64,000 bases of DNA from JBFMHP01 sp040752855 (GCA_040752855.1 JBFMHP010000046.1:1-64000), one strand, 5' to 3'; shown: positions 40,197 through 49,474, numbered from the stretch's first letter. Numbers and translations: made by a program. The notes: a model not told the origin generated them from the letters alone.

Positions 40197-42248
40197 TTAG
40201 CGCCGCAAGGTCACCACGCCCTCGGCGCTGACCTCGATCAAATCGCCATCGCGCAGCGTAGTGCTGGCCCCCGCAAGCACCAGCACCGGATAGTCGAGTT
40301 CGCGCGCGACGATCGCCGCATGCGAGAGGGCCCCGCCCATATCACTGATACAGCCCACCGAGGCGGAATAATGGCCCACGAGTTCGGGGGTAAGATGCGG
40401 CGTGATCAGCACCTCATTGCCGCTGAGTGGCTTGTCCGCAATCCCCGCGACCTGGCGCGCCACGCCGCTGAAGCCCTTGCGCACCGAGACCATCCTGCCG
40501 TGCAGGCCCGGGGCGGCCGCGCCGGGATCGGTAAGCCGTTCGATGGACTCCAGGGTGATTTCATCGCCGAGTTGCAGCGCCGCCCAGTGTGACTCCTGGT
40601 TCAAGCGCATCTCGCAGACCGCGCGCACGTCGTGGAGATCGAACTCGCCGGCGGCGATAGCCTCGATATCCTCGAGCCCGAGAAAGAAGACCTGCCCGGG
40701 ATCAAGCCCGAGCACCCGCTCCAGCGTTAGCACATTGACGCGCAGATCATACAGCCAGCGTATGGCGCGATCCTTCGCCAGTTCCTTGAAATGGGTGAAG
40801 CTGCGGCCAGCTTCCACCGCACCCCAGGGGAAGTTGGCGAACCGGCCGGCGTATGTCACCGCCGCGGCGGGGGCCTCGCAGAAGCGCGGCTCGGCCAGTT
40901 CATAATCATTGGCGCTGCGCCGTCCCCACTTCTCCAGAAACTCGCCTTGCTCACCGGTGTGATGCAGCCGCGAGAGATCGCGCATCAGCTGCGAGGTGAG
41001 CGAGGCCGCCGCGTCTTCCTCGCCGGCGAGCTGTGCGAGCAGCGTCGCAGCATAGGCGATGGGATAGACCTGCTCGATGAAGGTGCGCGCCCCGGCCGCC
41101 ACGGCCCGCGCCGCATCATCGGCGTGGGTGTAGTGCGTGTGCGCATCGACCGGATAGGCAGGAAAGCTCGCGATGGCCTCGTCCAGCCAGCCCAGCAATT
41201 CCTCCGGCCGTTGCTGAATGCGTTTTTTCAGTTTGTGCGTAGCCCAAAGGCTCTTGACCCCGGGACCGAACAGCGTGCGCTCCACCTCGGCGTTGGCATA
41301 GAGCCGGCCGAAGACCGAAACTATGTACGGCTGCGTGAGCGCGGGACACGGCAGTTGCAATAGTTGCAGCGCGCGTCCCAGGGCGCCGCTGGGCGCATAC
41401 AGGCGCTCGATCATCGAACGGGTCAGCCGTGTCGGCGCGGCGACCACCTCGCGCACCGCGGAATTCTGAAATACCGGCAAACCCTTCTGTGCGTACTTGC
41501 CCGCCAGGGCCAGTTCGGCCACGCGCTCCTGCTCGCTAGCGATGCCCGGTTCGTAGAGATGGGAGGTGATGTCGCGCGATTGCAGGATATAAAGCCGCGC
41601 GCGCTTGGCATCATACGCCCACTCGATGTCCTGCGCGGCGCCCATCTTCTCTTCGATGACCATGCCGGCCAGGAAGACCAGCGACAGCATCGGCTCATGG
41701 CGGGACGCCGCGCCGTACAGCGTGCCGGTCCAGCGACCATAGTCAACGCGCACCGGCTCGACCTTGCCGGAGACCACGGCATCGGCGGTGCCCGAGCCGA
41801 ATTCGCAACTGGCCAGCCCGTGATTCTCCGGCGAGCGGGTGAACAGCACGCCGGCGAAATCCGGTTCGATCATCGGTTGGATCAGCACTGCGCTGGTAGC
41901 GAGCGCTTCGCCAAAGGAGGCGCGCACCTGGTCGATCGCCACCGGCAATGCATCGCCCGCCACATGCAACTCGGTATAAAACTTACCGGCCATGCTCTCG
42001 TTGATGCCGTCTTCGTTCAGCCCGCAGGAACGCACCGCATACGGGCCGGGACCGAGCGTCTGCAAGCGCGCTTTAAGCGCCGCTGAATGTTGCGCATGAT
42101 CGTAAGCCGGCAGCAGCACCAAGCCCTCGGGGACATGAAACAGCTGCGGCCGGAGCTGATGCAGGCGCGCGAGATGACGGGCCTTGTTGCCGATGCCATC
42201 GCGATCGGCCTCTGCGAAATCGAGTATCACTTGATCTGGATTATTCAT
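40197..42248 (-). CDS. Dikinase-type (PEP synthase-like) phosphotransferase, substrate unknown
   Basis: The 683-residue product has an N-terminal ATP-grasp domain like PPDK/PEP synthase (about 15-230: AVRSCGLNEDGINESMAGKF, QPMIEPDFAGVLFTRSPEN, AYDAKRARLYILQSRDIT), a central helical domain I cannot assign (240-570), and a C-terminal swivelling phosphohistidine domain (580-683) with His643 in MGGALSHAAIVARELDYPVL. There is no PEP/pyruvate barrel. The order ATP domain, substrate domain, His domain is like rifampicin phosphotransferase, but the middle is much shorter. It overlaps the upstream YidC-like gene by 4 nt (ATGA). Confidence 0.8.
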   Translation of the reverse strand: MNNPDQVILDFAEADRDGIGNKARHLARLHQLRPQLFHVPEGLVLLPAYDHAQHSAALKARLQTLGPGPYAVRSCGLNEDGINESMAGKFYTELHVAGDALPVAIDQVRASFGEALATSAVLIQPMIEPDFAGVLFTRSPENHGLASCEFGSGTADAVVSGKVEPVRVDYGRWTGTLYGAASRHEPMLSLVFLAGMVIEEKMGAAQDIEWAYDAKRARLYILQSRDITSHLYEPGIASEQERVAELALAGKYAQKGLPVFQNSAVREVVAAPTRLTRSMIERLYAPSGALGRALQLLQLPCPALTQPYIVSVFGRLYANAEVERTLFGPGVKSLWATHKLKKRIQQRPEELLGWLDEAIASFPAYPVDAHTHYTHADDAARAVAAGARTFIEQVYPIAYAATLLAQLAGEEDAAASLTSQLMRDLSRLHHTGEQGEFLEKWGRRSANDYELAEPRFCEAPAAAVTYAGRFANFPWGAVEAGRSFTHFKELAKDRAIRWLYDLRVNVLTLERVLGLDPGQVFFLGLEDIEAIAAGEFDLHDVRAVCEMRLNQESHWAALQLGDEITLESIERLTDPGAAAPGLHGRMVSVRKGFSGVARQVAGIADKPLSGNEVLITPHLTPELVGHYSASVGCISDMGGALSHAAIVARELDYPVLVLAGASTTLRDGDLIEVSAEGVVTLRR

Positions 42249-44110
42249 GCCGCCCTCATCACTGCGCGCGCGAACCGGCGGTTGGCATGACGGCGGGCCA
42301 GCAATTCCTGCAGTGTGGTCACCAGCAATACGCCGGTTACATACAACATCAGGCTGGCGGGCAGATAGAGCAACAGGATGGCGAAGGCCACGGTGATCAG
42401 CAGGGCCGTCAGCGGTTTGAGCGTCATCCCCGACAGGCGCATCTTGAGATAGACCATCGCCGCCACGACCAGGCTCAGCGCCACATCCGGCTGCGTGAGT
42501 TTGTCGATCCATAAAAAGCCGGCGGCTGAGAACTCCGCCGGCGGCTTGGAGAGGATCGCATAGGCTGGCAGGATCAAGGCGAGCATCACGGCGGTGCCGA
42601 GCAGTTCCCACCCGCCGCGCACGCCGAGGTGATGCATCATCGCCTGGCTCGATCCCGCCCAGGCGGGGCGCGGCGTTGACGCGATCGCCTGTTTGATCCG
42701 GGCGCGCATCATGCGCGAACGCGCCTCAAAGATGCCGATCGGGAAAAACACCAGCCGCAGCAGCATTGCCACGATCAGGATGCCGAAACCGGTGACGATG
42801 CCGAGTCCGTCTTCCAGGATATCCACGGCCTTCCAGAACGGATAATGCAGCGCATCGACGATGCCTTTGGAGTTCTGCGCGTCCCAGCGGATGGCGGCGG
42901 CCTCAGGCAGCCGCGCGGTGAAGCCGAGCAGCTTAAAGCGCTCGGGGTCGTGGCCGAGCCGCTCCCACATCTCGAAGGCCACGTCGAGACCGTCGTACAC
43001 CCAATCGTATTTGGTCAGGCCGATCACCATGAAGGGCTTGCCGTCGAGCCGGGTGGCGAGCTGCTCGACGATCACCGAGGTCCACTCCCCGCCCATGTCG
43101 ATGTTTAAGACGCGGCTCTTGTCGACACCGGTGAGCAGCACATCCATGTATTCGACATCGTGGGTGTATTGGGAACGGTGAAAGCTGTTATAGGGGGCAA
43201 TCAGCATCACCTCCTCGTTATCGAGCAACTCCGCCACCTCGTCATCCGGCAGCAGGGTGAGCATTTCGGGAAAGCGCGCGCGCGCATCGTCGATGATCCA
43301 AGCCTCGTCCCGCACCGGCCAGTCGATCAGGGATTGCTCGGCATTGGCGGGGCGCAGCTTTTCGTCCCGCTCCCGCACATAACGATGTTCATTCTGCACA
43401 TCCACCACGACGTAGATGTTCTCGAATTTGCGGAAGACCTCCAGCGCGGCCGGGTCCGACGCGAATTTATCCGGCGTGCGCTCGAAGTGCATCTGGAAGT
43501 CGTCCAGATAGAGATCCTTGGTATTGATCTCGCGCAGGCGGCGCGTCAATTCCGTGGGGCGCACATAGGTGAACGGCCGCAGTTGACCGCCGACTTCGAC
43601 CGCCGGAAAACCGGAGTGGTATTGAATCGAGCGGCGATAGGTCGAGATCAATGCGCCATCCGGCTGAGCCATCAACTGGTATGGCAGCACTTCCATCCGC
43701 ACCTGCTTGAAATTCCCGTAGGCCCGCCATTTCTCTTCGGCGTTTACGTTGTTGGTGTTCCATTCCAGGAAGGCCTCGTGCGCCGGAATATCGCAGCGCA
43801 AGTACATGGCGAGATGGTCAAGCCGCTCCTGCCGCTGGTCCTGATACCAGGCATAGGCCCCGAGCAGGATGAGTCCCACGAGCACGATGAACCCGCCGAA
43901 CACCCCGCCGATGATCAGGCCGCCGGCCTGCGGCCCGAGCCAGCGCCGGACCCAGAGATAGACGCCGCCCAGCGCCGTGGCGATCGCGCCGGTGATGATG
44001 GGCACCACATTGGCCACGCTGACCAGGGCATCCGGCGTTGGCAGGGCATGGGCTTGCGCGGGCAGCGCCATCCACCCCAGCATCATCAAGTATCGAATCA
44101 ATAACCCCAT
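42245..44110 (-). CDS. YidC/Oxa1-like membrane protein with large soluble domain
   Basis: The 621-residue product has a signal peptide (1-22, cleavage after AHA), helices at about 31-55 and 64-88, a soluble region (90-430), and a C-terminal half resembling the YidC insertase core. That half has a helix with Arg452 in LLRLVFFPIG, matching the essential groove arginine, then GFLWIDKLTQPD (531-542) and YLPASLMLYVTGVLLVTTLQEL, which align by eye with the YidC C-terminus. The first cytoplasmic loop is short. The soluble region shows rhodanese-like patterns (VVVDVQNEHRYV) without an active-site Cys. Start 44110 gives a clean signal peptide; 44182 is open too. Confidence 0.72.
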   Translation of the reverse strand: MGLLIRYLMMLGWMALPAQAHALPTPDALVSVANVVPIITGAIATALGGVYLWVRRWLGPQAGGLIIGGVFGGFIVLVGLILLGAYAWYQDQRQERLDHLAMYLRCDIPAHEAFLEWNTNNVNAEEKWRAYGNFKQVRMEVLPYQLMAQPDGALISTYRRSIQYHSGFPAVEVGGQLRPFTYVRPTELTRRLREINTKDLYLDDFQMHFERTPDKFASDPAALEVFRKFENIYVVVDVQNEHRYVRERDEKLRPANAEQSLIDWPVRDEAWIIDDARARFPEMLTLLPDDEVAELLDNEEVMLIAPYNSFHRSQYTHDVEYMDVLLTGVDKSRVLNIDMGGEWTSVIVEQLATRLDGKPFMVIGLTKYDWVYDGLDVAFEMWERLGHDPERFKLLGFTARLPEAAAIRWDAQNSKGIVDALHYPFWKAVDILEDGLGIVTGFGILIVAMLLRLVFFPIGIFEARSRMMRARIKQAIASTPRPAWAGSSQAMMHHLGVRGGWELLGTAVMLALILPAYAILSKPPAEFSAAGFLWIDKLTQPDVALSLVVAAMVYLKMRLSGMTLKPLTALLITVAFAILLLYLPASLMLYVTGVLLVTTLQELLARRHANRRFARAVMRAA

Positions 44111-44370
44111 GCCGAAACCACCACTGCTTGCGTACGCCCCGCCGCACCCTCGTTCGAGCGTATCGATCAACAAAAGAAACATCCGCCATCAAAAGGAGGG
44201 AGCCAAAAAGACCAGTCAGGCATGCCGGGAATTGTGATGCCTCACCCCATTGATTGACAAAAGCAATTTGCGACTCGCCCCCCCGAGGCAGCCATCACCC
44301 TACCACACGGCATGGTTTGCACCAAGCCCGGCCCGGCTGTGAACCTGTCCGCTCTTTCCATCTTTTTAAC

Positions 44371-44398
44371 TAATGAATAGGGGGTCACCCGCCGATAA
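44371..44398 (+). promoter_or_regulatory. Candidate FliA (sigma28) promoter
   Basis: A perfect GCCGATAA -10 element (44391-44398) is preceded by TAATGAAT (44371-44378), which matches 5 of 8 positions of the sigma28 -35 TAAAGTTT with a 12-nt gap. The gene it precedes starts 31 nt downstream and encodes a flagellar-rod-like protein, which fits FliA control. The rest of the 320-nt gap from 44111 holds no gene I can support. Confidence 0.6.
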
Positions 44399-44429
44399 TA
44401 CTGACACCTACATCCTCCGGAGACGATCC

Positions 44430-44708
44430 ATGAGCGGAATCTCGGCACTCGGCAGCGGCCTCGCGGGCATCCAGACCGGCTTAAAGCGCCTCCGGGAGGA
44501 CGCACACGACATCGCCACGGCCAACATCAAGGAACGCCCGCACGACGCCGGCGGCCCCACGGACACCCCCCCGGCCGGCCACGATCTTACCGACCTCGCC
44601 CGGCCTTTGGTGGGACTGATAGAAGACCGTACCCAGGTGGCGGTCTCCGCCCAGGTGATCAAGACGGCCGACGAAGTCCTCGGCACCCTGATCGATATCA
44701 AGGCGTGA
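44430..44708 (+). CDS. Minimal flagellar rod/hook-like protein (FlgC/FlgG ends only)
   Basis: The 92-residue product joins an N-terminal rod helix (MSGISALGSGLAGIQTGLKR, DIATANI in place of the usual N-A-N-T motif) to a C-terminal rod helix (LVGLIEDRTQVAVSAQVIKT, ADEVLGTLIDI) that matches the C-termini of FlgG and FlgC. A short polar linker replaces the whole middle domain. GGAGA lies 7 nt before the ATG. Function is unknown. It may assemble with rod or hook subunits through the paired helices. No other flagellar gene is in the window. Confidence 0.75.
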   Translation: MSGISALGSGLAGIQTGLKRLREDAHDIATANIKERPHDAGGPTDTPPAGHDLTDLARPLVGLIEDRTQVAVSAQVIKTADEVLGTLIDIKA

Positions 44709-44775
44709 TGCTGCGCGGGCTGAGCGCCTTCTCCGGCGTTGCGGCCCGTCCGTCCTGAGCCGCCAGCAGGTCGCC

Positions 44776-45141
44776 TCAGCGCTGCAACACCTCCTCCACC
44801 GCACCGAGCAGCTCATCGCGCGTAAAGGGTTTCTTGAGGATCTTGAGCGCGCCGATCAATTTGGCGACCGCCAGATAATAATCCGCCGACTGATTGGCGC
44901 CGGAGATGGCGATGGCGCGCAGCCCTGGATACTCCCGGCCCAGCGCGCAGATGAAATCGATGCCGTTCATCCCTCCCATCATCATGTCGGTCACCACCAG
45001 ATCGGGCGCCTCCTGCTTGCAGAGCGCCAGCGCCGCGGCGCCGTTTTCCGCCAGCACGATTTGATGATTGGCGCGCAGGAGGATTTGCTGCACCAGGTTT
45101 CTGATCTGAGGATCGTCGTCTACCACTAATATCCGCGCCAT
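44776..45141 (-). CDS. Single-domain response regulator (CheY-like)
   Basis: The 121-residue receiver has the acidic pair Asp8/Asp9, phospho-acceptor Asp52 (VVTDMMMGG), Ser80 at the switch position and Lys104-Pro105. There is no output domain. It begins 3 nt after the hybrid kinase stop, so it is probably its partner or a phosphate sink. Confidence 0.9.
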   Translation of the reverse strand: MARILVVDDDPQIRNLVQQILLRANHQIVLAENGAAALALCKQEAPDLVVTDMMMGGMNGIDFICALGREYPGLRAIAISGANQSADYYLAVAKLIGALKILKKPFTRDELLGAVEEVLQR

Positions 45142-45144
45142 ATT

Positions 45145-48100
45145 TTACTCCGTTGTCTTGGTATGATCGCTTTGCAACATTTCCGCCACGCTCTTCGCCA
45201 AGTCACCCAAGGCGAAGGGTTTGGGGATGAATTTGGCCGGGCAAAGCTCGGCCAGCATCTGGGACACATGCGCATCGGTGAAACCGCTGCACAGAATGAC
45301 CGGCAGCCCGGGGCGCTGTCGTCTGATTTCGCGCAACAGCTCGGCGCCGGTCATCCCCGGCATCATCTGATCGGTGATCGCCAGATCAAACCGGGCGGGA
45401 TTCCGCTGGAACAGCGCGAGCGCGCGGCGCGGATCGCTTTCGATCTCAACCTTATACCCCGCGCGTTCCAGCCCGCGCTTGACCATCGCGCCCAGCGCCG
45501 CCTCGTCGTCGACAAACAGCAGGCGCCCGGCGTGGACCGGCGGCGCGGCCGGCGATGCGACCTGATCCGCGCTGGTGCCGTGCGGGGCGGCGAGCGGCAG
45601 GTAGATTTCAAATCGCGCGCCGCCGGCCGCGCGATTCTCCACCCGGATGCACCCGTGGGCCGCGGTGACCACCCCGTGCACCACCGCCAGCCCCATGCCG
45701 GTGCCCTCGCCCACGCCTTTGGTGGTGAAGAAGGGTTCGAAGATGCGTTCCCGGATCGCCTCGGGCACGCCCGGCCCGGTGTCTTCGACCACCAGCGCGA
45801 GATATTCCTCCGCACCCGCTCCCGCGCACGACGGCGGGAAAGGCACGTCGCCCGCGGCAACGCGCTCGAGCGACACATACAACTCACCTTGCTGCCCCAT
45901 CGCCTGCGCCGCGTTGATCGCCAGGTTCATCACCACCTGATCGAGCTGAACCGGGTCCATCTCCACCCACAGCTCAGTGGCGTTGATGCGCGTTTCGATG
46001 CCGACCGAAACGGGCAAGGTGGCGCGGATCATGCGCAGACATTCCTTCACCACCGTCTCGGCCTGGAAATGCCGCTTTTCGTGCTGGGTGCGCCGGCTGA
46101 AGGCCAGGATCTGCTTGACCAGTTCCTTGGCGCGCTGGCCCGCGGCCATCACTTCCTTCAGATGGTCACGCGCCTGACTGGCGGCGGGAAGATCATCGAG
46201 CGCCAAATCAGAGTAGCCGATGATCGCGGTGAGAATATTGTTGAAGTCATGCGCGATCCCGCCGGCCAGACGGCCGATCGCCTCCATTTTTTGCGACTGC
46301 AGTCCGCGCTCCTGGCGCAGGATCTCATCGGTGATATCGCGCGCCACGCCGACATAGTGCCGGCCTTTTTCCGTGTCGATGGGCGAGATACTCAAAAAGA
46401 ATGTGCGCTCTTCATTGTGCAGCGTCACCCCGAGCCGGCCGCTCCAGCCGCCGCCCTCTCCCAGCCGCTCCCAGACATCCTTGCAGTGATCCGGCGCACG
46501 TTTAAGCGCCACAAACAGATCGGCCTCGCGGTCGAGCACCTCCGCCATCTCTTTGCGCACCAACACGGCGTAGGACGGATTGGCGTACTCGATCACGCCA
46601 TCGGTCGTGGTAATGAAGATCCCTTCGCTCGACTGAGCGACGGCGGAGGCAAGGACCTGGTTTTCCTCCTCAACCTTCACCCGCTCCGTGACATCGCGCG
46701 CAACCATCAGCACACCTTTGCGCGCGCCATCGTCGTGCAAGATCGGCACGTACAGCAGATCGAACAGCGCGCGCCCGTAAACCGTGGCAAATTCCACGCC
46801 ATAATGGCTGACGCCGCCCTCTTCCCAGAGCTTGCCGGGCAACTCATAGTGCGGGAGGCGTTCGCGCAGGATTTCGCTACAATCGGCCAGCTCTCGCAAC
46901 GTTCGTTCACGATAATCGACATTCAGCATGTCGAGATTGCGCAACAGCACCTTGTTGGCGATCAGCCAGCGGCCCTCGGCATCGAGCAGGCACACCTCGG
47001 CCGGCAGCGCGTGCACCAGGGTGTTGAGCCAATGCTCGTGTTCGCACAGCGCCTGTTCGGTTTCCTTGATACGCGTGATATCGGTGCGCAAGGCAAGATA
47101 GCGCTCGGGCCGGCCCTGGACATCGAGAAACGGCACGATGGTGGTGGCGACCCAGTAGAAGCGGCCGTCCTTGCGCCGGTTGCAAACCTCGCCATGCCAG
47201 ACCTCGCCGCGCGCAATGACCCGCCACAGCTCATGGAAAAATGTCCGCGGATGGTGGCCGGAATTGACGATGCGGTGATCCCGCCCCAGCAGCTCCGCGC
47301 GCGAGTATTGCGATATCTCGCAGAACTTGTCGTTGACATAGGTGATGCGGCCGGCGGCATCCGTCATCGCTACGATGGCGTGCTGATCGAAGGCATACTT
47401 CAGGCGGTGCAGCTCGGCGACGGTCTGCTGCATATCGGTGTTGATGGCCTCGATCTCGCGCTGACGCCTACGCATGATGGTAAACACCCCGCCCACGAAC
47501 ACGATGAACCAGAAAACGTCCACCGCCACGAACGTCATCCGGTGCTCGCGCTCCAGCGCCCGCCAGTCGGCCAGGATGTCATCGGTCAAGGCCCAGGTCC
47601 GGTCATGGAGATCCTGCAGGCCGGCGCGCACCTGGGCCGTTTCACCGCCGGAGACGGTTGCGCTGAGCCCCAGCAGCTCGCTCCATTGCCGCAGCGACGT
47701 GGCGATCGCCTGGAGATCCGCGATGTAATGCTCGGCATCGAGCATCTTATGATCCCAACCGGCTTCCAGCGCCTCATCCACCTGCCGCCGCGCCTGGCGC
47801 AGACCTTGGATCGCCTGCGCCAAGTCGGCGTCATCGCCATCGCGATACTCCGCATAAAGCAGGTGCGCGCGCGTCATTTCGTGCCGCACCTCGTACATCA
47901 GCTGCGTCAGCACGGCGTTGGCGTGCGACAACCGCCCGCTGGTCCAGTGGGAAAAGTACACCAGCAGCAAACCGCTCATACCGAGACAGATCAACCATTG
48001 CAGAAACAGGGTCGCCTCGCGCCCGGCCGCAGCCCCCATCGGCCGCGCGGCGCCATCGGCCGGCGCGCTGCGCAGCAGAAACGGCACGATGCCCGCCGCC

Positions 48101-48795
48101 AGCGTCACCATGAGGATGACGAGGTAGAACAATACTGTGCCGGAGACGCCGGAGGCCGCGGGCGCGGTTCCCGGCGCGCCCGCGGGGCCCATGAACATCA
48201 GGCCGGACATCGCGGTGTAGTGCACCGCGCCGATGCCGAGGCCCAGCATCGCGGCGGCGATGACGTGATAGCGCCGCTTGACGGCCGGCGCATCGCTTTC
48301 GATGAACTTGAGCGAAAAGCTCATGACCAGGTGACTGACGACGATCCCGACCAGCAATGCCAGCCCGATGACCCAGGGATCGTGATGCATGTCGTGCATC
48401 GTCCGGAGGGCGAGCATCCCGCTGTAATGCATCCCGGCGATGGTCAGCGCCAGGGCCAGGCTGCCGCCCATCCATTGCAACACCCCGAGCCGGCGCCGGC
48501 TGAGCAGATACACCGTGAGCACCGCGCCCAGGATCGCCACCAGCAGCGAAAGCAAGGTCGCGCCCACCGCGTAGGTCGCCAGCACCGGGAGCTCGTAGGC
48601 CACCATGCCAATGAAGTGCATCATCCAGATCGACAACCCCAGGGTAATGGCGCTGGCCAACACCCCTCCATAGCTCCCCGCCGCGGTTCTCTGCAGGCCC
48701 CGCTGCAGCAGGCTCAGGGCAAAATACGCGCCGGTCACCGCTATCAGCAATGACAGGGCGACGAGCAGCGGATCGTAGGTACCATGAATCGGCAT
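45145..48795 (-). CDS. MHYT-PAS hybrid sensor histidine kinase
   Basis: The 1216-residue protein starts with an MHYT integral membrane sensor (about 1-245) bearing the motifs MHFIGM, MHYSGM and HYTAM thought to bind copper and sense O2, CO or NO. Further membrane helices near 260-285 and 425-440 flank a helical periplasmic segment. Then come at least three PAS domains, a HisKA domain (GGIAHDFNNILTAIIGYSDL), an HATPase (DTGPGVPEAI, GTGMGLAVVHGVV) and a C-terminal receiver (FVDDEAALG, AITDQMMPGMTG). The adjacent lone receiver gene suggests a phosphorelay. Confidence 0.9.
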   Translation of the reverse strand: MPIHGTYDPLLVALSLLIAVTGAYFALSLLQRGLQRTAAGSYGGVLASAITLGLSIWMMHFIGMVAYELPVLATYAVGATLLSLLVAILGAVLTVYLLSRRRLGVLQWMGGSLALALTIAGMHYSGMLALRTMHDMHHDPWVIGLALLVGIVVSHLVMSFSLKFIESDAPAVKRRYHVIAAAMLGLGIGAVHYTAMSGLMFMGPAGAPGTAPAASGVSGTVLFYLVILMVTLAAGIVPFLLRSAPADGAARPMGAAAGREATLFLQWLICLGMSGLLLVYFSHWTSGRLSHANAVLTQLMYEVRHEMTRAHLLYAEYRDGDDADLAQAIQGLRQARRQVDEALEAGWDHKMLDAEHYIADLQAIATSLRQWSELLGLSATVSGGETAQVRAGLQDLHDRTWALTDDILADWRALEREHRMTFVAVDVFWFIVFVGGVFTIMRRRQREIEAINTDMQQTVAELHRLKYAFDQHAIVAMTDAAGRITYVNDKFCEISQYSRAELLGRDHRIVNSGHHPRTFFHELWRVIARGEVWHGEVCNRRKDGRFYWVATTIVPFLDVQGRPERYLALRTDITRIKETEQALCEHEHWLNTLVHALPAEVCLLDAEGRWLIANKVLLRNLDMLNVDYRERTLRELADCSEILRERLPHYELPGKLWEEGGVSHYGVEFATVYGRALFDLLYVPILHDDGARKGVLMVARDVTERVKVEEENQVLASAVAQSSEGIFITTTDGVIEYANPSYAVLVRKEMAEVLDREADLFVALKRAPDHCKDVWERLGEGGGWSGRLGVTLHNEERTFFLSISPIDTEKGRHYVGVARDITDEILRQERGLQSQKMEAIGRLAGGIAHDFNNILTAIIGYSDLALDDLPAASQARDHLKEVMAAGQRAKELVKQILAFSRRTQHEKRHFQAETVVKECLRMIRATLPVSVGIETRINATELWVEMDPVQLDQVVMNLAINAAQAMGQQGELYVSLERVAAGDVPFPPSCAGAGAEEYLALVVEDTGPGVPEAIRERIFEPFFTTKGVGEGTGMGLAVVHGVVTAAHGCIRVENRAAGGARFEIYLPLAAPHGTSADQVASPAAPPVHAGRLLFVDDEAALGAMVKRGLERAGYKVEIESDPRRALALFQRNPARFDLAITDQMMPGMTGAELLREIRRQRPGLPVILCSGFTDAHVSQMLAELCPAKFIPKPFALGDLAKSVAEMLQSDHTKTTE

Positions 48796-48910
48796 TTTGA
48801 CTGAGTGAATGGCAAGGGTTTACTATTTCGCTAAGTTATCGGCAGACGGGGAGACAATCTGACCCCCTCATGCCCGCTCAATAGAACTCAAGCCCCGAAC
48901 CCACATTGCA

Positions 48911-49474
48911 ATGTTGACTATCTCCCCCGCGACCGGCCTGATCCTGGGCACCCCCTTCATCGAATCACCCAATTGCGACGCACGCCCGGAAGGCGCCCCG
49001 ATCGATTTGCTGGTGATCCACAATATCAGCCTCCCGCCGGGCGAATTCGGGGGCGAGCATATCAGCGCGCTGTTTACCAATTGTCTCGACCCGCAGGCGC
49101 ACCCCTATTTCACCGGGATCTGCGGGCTGCGCGTCTCGGCCCATGCCTTGATCCGGCGCGACGGGCAGATCATCCAGTACGTGCCGTTTCACAAACGGGC
49201 CTGGCACGCGGGCGTATCCTGTTTCGAGGACCGCACGGCCTGTAACGATTTTTCCATCGGCATCGAGCTGGAGGGCACCGACACCGCCCCCTACAGCGAG
49301 GTGCAATACGCCCGCCTGATCGAACTCACCGCGGCCCTGATGCGCGCCTATCCGGGGATCAACCCGCAGCGCATCACCGGCCACGAGCACATCGCGCCGG
49401 GGCGCAAGACCGATCCCGGACCGGCTTTTGATTGGGCGCGCTATCTCGGTGCGATAAAATCGGAGTACGTCTGA
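48911..49474 (+). CDS. ampD: 1,6-anhydro-N-acetylmuramyl-L-alanine amidase
   Basis: AmpD cleaves anhydro-muropeptides in the cytosol during cell-wall recycling and so keeps AmpR-controlled beta-lactamase low. The 187-residue product has the zinc ligands His37 (LLVIHNIS), His158 and Asp168 (GHEHIAPGRKTDPG) and Glu119 in GIELEG. It has no signal peptide, as expected for AmpD. ampE follows. Confidence 0.95.
   Translation: MLTISPATGLILGTPFIESPNCDARPEGAPIDLLVIHNISLPPGEFGGEHISALFTNCLDPQAHPYFTGICGLRVSAHALIRRDGQIIQYVPFHKRAWHAGVSCFEDRTACNDFSIGIELEGTDTAPYSEVQYARLIELTAALMRAYPGINPQRITGHEHIAPGRKTDPGPAFDWARYLGAIKSEYV

Noticed and set aside
45163..48753. A 1196-codon open frame on the plus strand opposite the hybrid kinase
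   Set aside because: It is an exact antisense shadow of the kinase gene in GC-rich DNA. Its translation is His/Arg/Gln-rich without domains, and the minus-strand gene has full kinase motifs.
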